Shown here: positions 12,410-13,453 of the stretch, one piece after another
How the letters are laid out: each line of letters opens with the position of its first letter
Numbering within the stretch: the first letter of the stretch is position 1
Origin: Candidatus Sulfopaludibacter sp. SbA3
GTDB lineage: Bacteria > Acidobacteriota > Terriglobia > Bryobacterales > Bryobacteraceae
NCBI GenBank assembly: GCA_900290315.1
Contig: OKRF01000269.1
Location: 1 to 13,453, forward strand
Direction of reading: 5' to 3'
Length of the DNA stretch: 13,453 nucleotides
Position numbers and translations under genes: made by a program
The notes under the pieces: model-generated
Databases searched by the model: none
Seen by the model: only the letters and a program-made list of their open reading frames with translations
Told to the model about the DNA's origin: nothing

Positions 12410-13452
12410 TCAGTTCGCGACCGGCACCTTATCGACCTTGTCCACGATCAACTTGTCGCCAAGCTCTTTGCCGGCTTGCAGTTTCAGCCCGAGCTGCTTC
12501 TGAAACGCGCTAGTAATCGATGGCGCCCCGGACGGGGTGGACGGCTCTGTCGCTCCGCCGGCTGAGGCCGCGTTCCCCATGGATTGGCGCGCCGCTGCCA
12601 TCGCCCCGTCCATTTGGCCGCCGCTCCGGCCGCCTTCAGACCCGTACTCAACCATGAAATTCCATTCGCCGGCAAGACCCGTATGATCCACCACGGGACA
12701 GTTGAAGCTCCTGGAAAGCCAGCGAGTCAGGTCGGCCATGGTAGCCCGCCGGCCGGCCAGCCTTGTTAAGCCGTTGGTGGACGACGCAGCAATGTGTTGG
12801 GGAGGAGGCGGAGCGGCACGGCCCGCGCGGCCCGCCGCCGCTTTTCTTTCCGCCAGCCGGCTGCGGAGCTCGTTTCCGGGGACAAGCCGCCAACCGAGTT
12901 ACTTTTTGCCTTACCGTCGCCATTCCGATTGTTGGTGAGCGCATCGCGGGCCGATTCGCTGTCGCCCGGTGGAGGAATCTGCAGCTTATGCCCGTCCTTG
13001 CCGATGCTCAGCATGTAGGCCGGCTGTTCGCTCTTTTCGTGGTGCGCCACCAGGTGAAAGCGATCGATGAGCAGCTTCTGCAGCATCTGCTTGAACTGAT
13101 CTTCGGTGGTTCCAGCCGGCACCTTAGCCTCAATATCGTAGGTGGCGCCATCGAGCGTGCCGGGGCCAGTAAGCTGGTAGCTATGAAGACTCCACGCGTC
13201 CTCGATGAGATGTCGTAGGTTGATGTTGGTGCAGGTGAAACGGACGGGATCAGTCGACCCTGGACCACCGGTGCAGCCGCTGTAAGAGTAAAGCGTGAGT
13301 CCCCCCTTCGCGCTGACACCGCGGACAGGCTCGGCTTGTTCACTCAGTTTTACCGACGCGGCTTGGAATTCCAGCGGCGTCTGGGCGTCTTGCGCCGAGA
13401 GTCCGCTGACGAGCGCCGCCGCAGCCGTGAGGATCGCGTAGTAGGTCGTCAT
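12410..13452 (-). pseudogene. TIGR03435 family secreted protein, interrupted by a frameshift
   Basis: The N-terminal part (ATG at 13452) has a Sec signal (about 1-20, ending GLSA) and the typical TIGR03435 layout: LEFQAASVK (27-35), the INLRHLIEDAW segment, LIDRFHLVAHHE and PAYMLSIGKDGHKLQ. This frame then runs into arginine-rich nonsense and stops at 12766. The family C-terminus (RATMADLTRWLSRSF, PVVDHTGLAGEW, ending in VDKVPVAN) lies in another frame ending at 12410. Adding one base in the T4 run at 12842-12845 joins both into a frame of 347 residues. The function of this acidobacterial family is unknown; it is probably exported. The break may be a true mutation or a sequencing error. The gene touches the window edge, so a start further upstream cannot be excluded. 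Confidence 0.85.
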
Positions 13453-13453
13453 T

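Overview
The window looks like a GC-rich (about 60% or more by eye) acidobacterial chromosome, most likely of the Solibacter/Bryobacter type. The strongest pointer is the right-edge gene, a member of TIGR03435, a family expanded mainly in soil Acidobacteria. The small zinc-ribbon proteins and many palindromic intergenic elements fit that. The assignment is inference from recognised families. I see no tRNA, rRNA, CRISPR array, phage gene or complete insertion sequence.

Layout. 1-214: gene-free left edge with a long imperfect hairpin. 215-919 (+): a CPBP/CAAX-type membrane protease, followed by two successive hairpins, the second a textbook intrinsic terminator. 1078-3003 (+): an ABC-F ATPase. 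3060-3542 (-): two tiny four-cysteine zinc-ribbon proteins. 3680-5527 (+): a DUF3467 protein closely followed by a GT-C (family 39-like) membrane glycosyltransferase. 5601-5930 (-): an unrecognised 109-residue protein with a good promoter and ribosome binding site.

9511 to 6095 (-): the best-defined unit, a compact vitamin B6 operon. It runs pdxR-like MocR regulator, pdxS, pdxT and a low-molecular-weight phosphatase, with gaps of 10, 0 and -4 bases. It ends in a 29-bp perfect inverted repeat that reads as a bidirectional terminator. PdxS and PdxT together make pyridoxal 5'-phosphate (PLP). The MocR protein carries a PLP-binding aminotransferase fold and so probably senses the product. Upstream on the same strand (9554-10759) lies a membrane-anchored TPR protein with two PPC domains.

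10856-11956 (+): divergent from it, a secreted protein made of three tandem Rid/YjgF-like folds that lack the usual catalytic arginine. 11957-12409: a gene-poor stretch with several hairpins. 12410-13452 (-): the TIGR03435 gene, broken by an apparent one-base deletion.

The most unusual material is the intergenic structure. An identical 26-bp hairpin element sits at the convergent 3' ends of two gene pairs, in one case filling the whole gap together with a 28-bp tandem repeat. There is also the very long terminator palindrome, and hairpins upstream of the ABC-F and DUF3467 genes. I found no clear new defence or biosynthetic system; the triple-Rid protein and the operon-embedded pdxR are the best leads.
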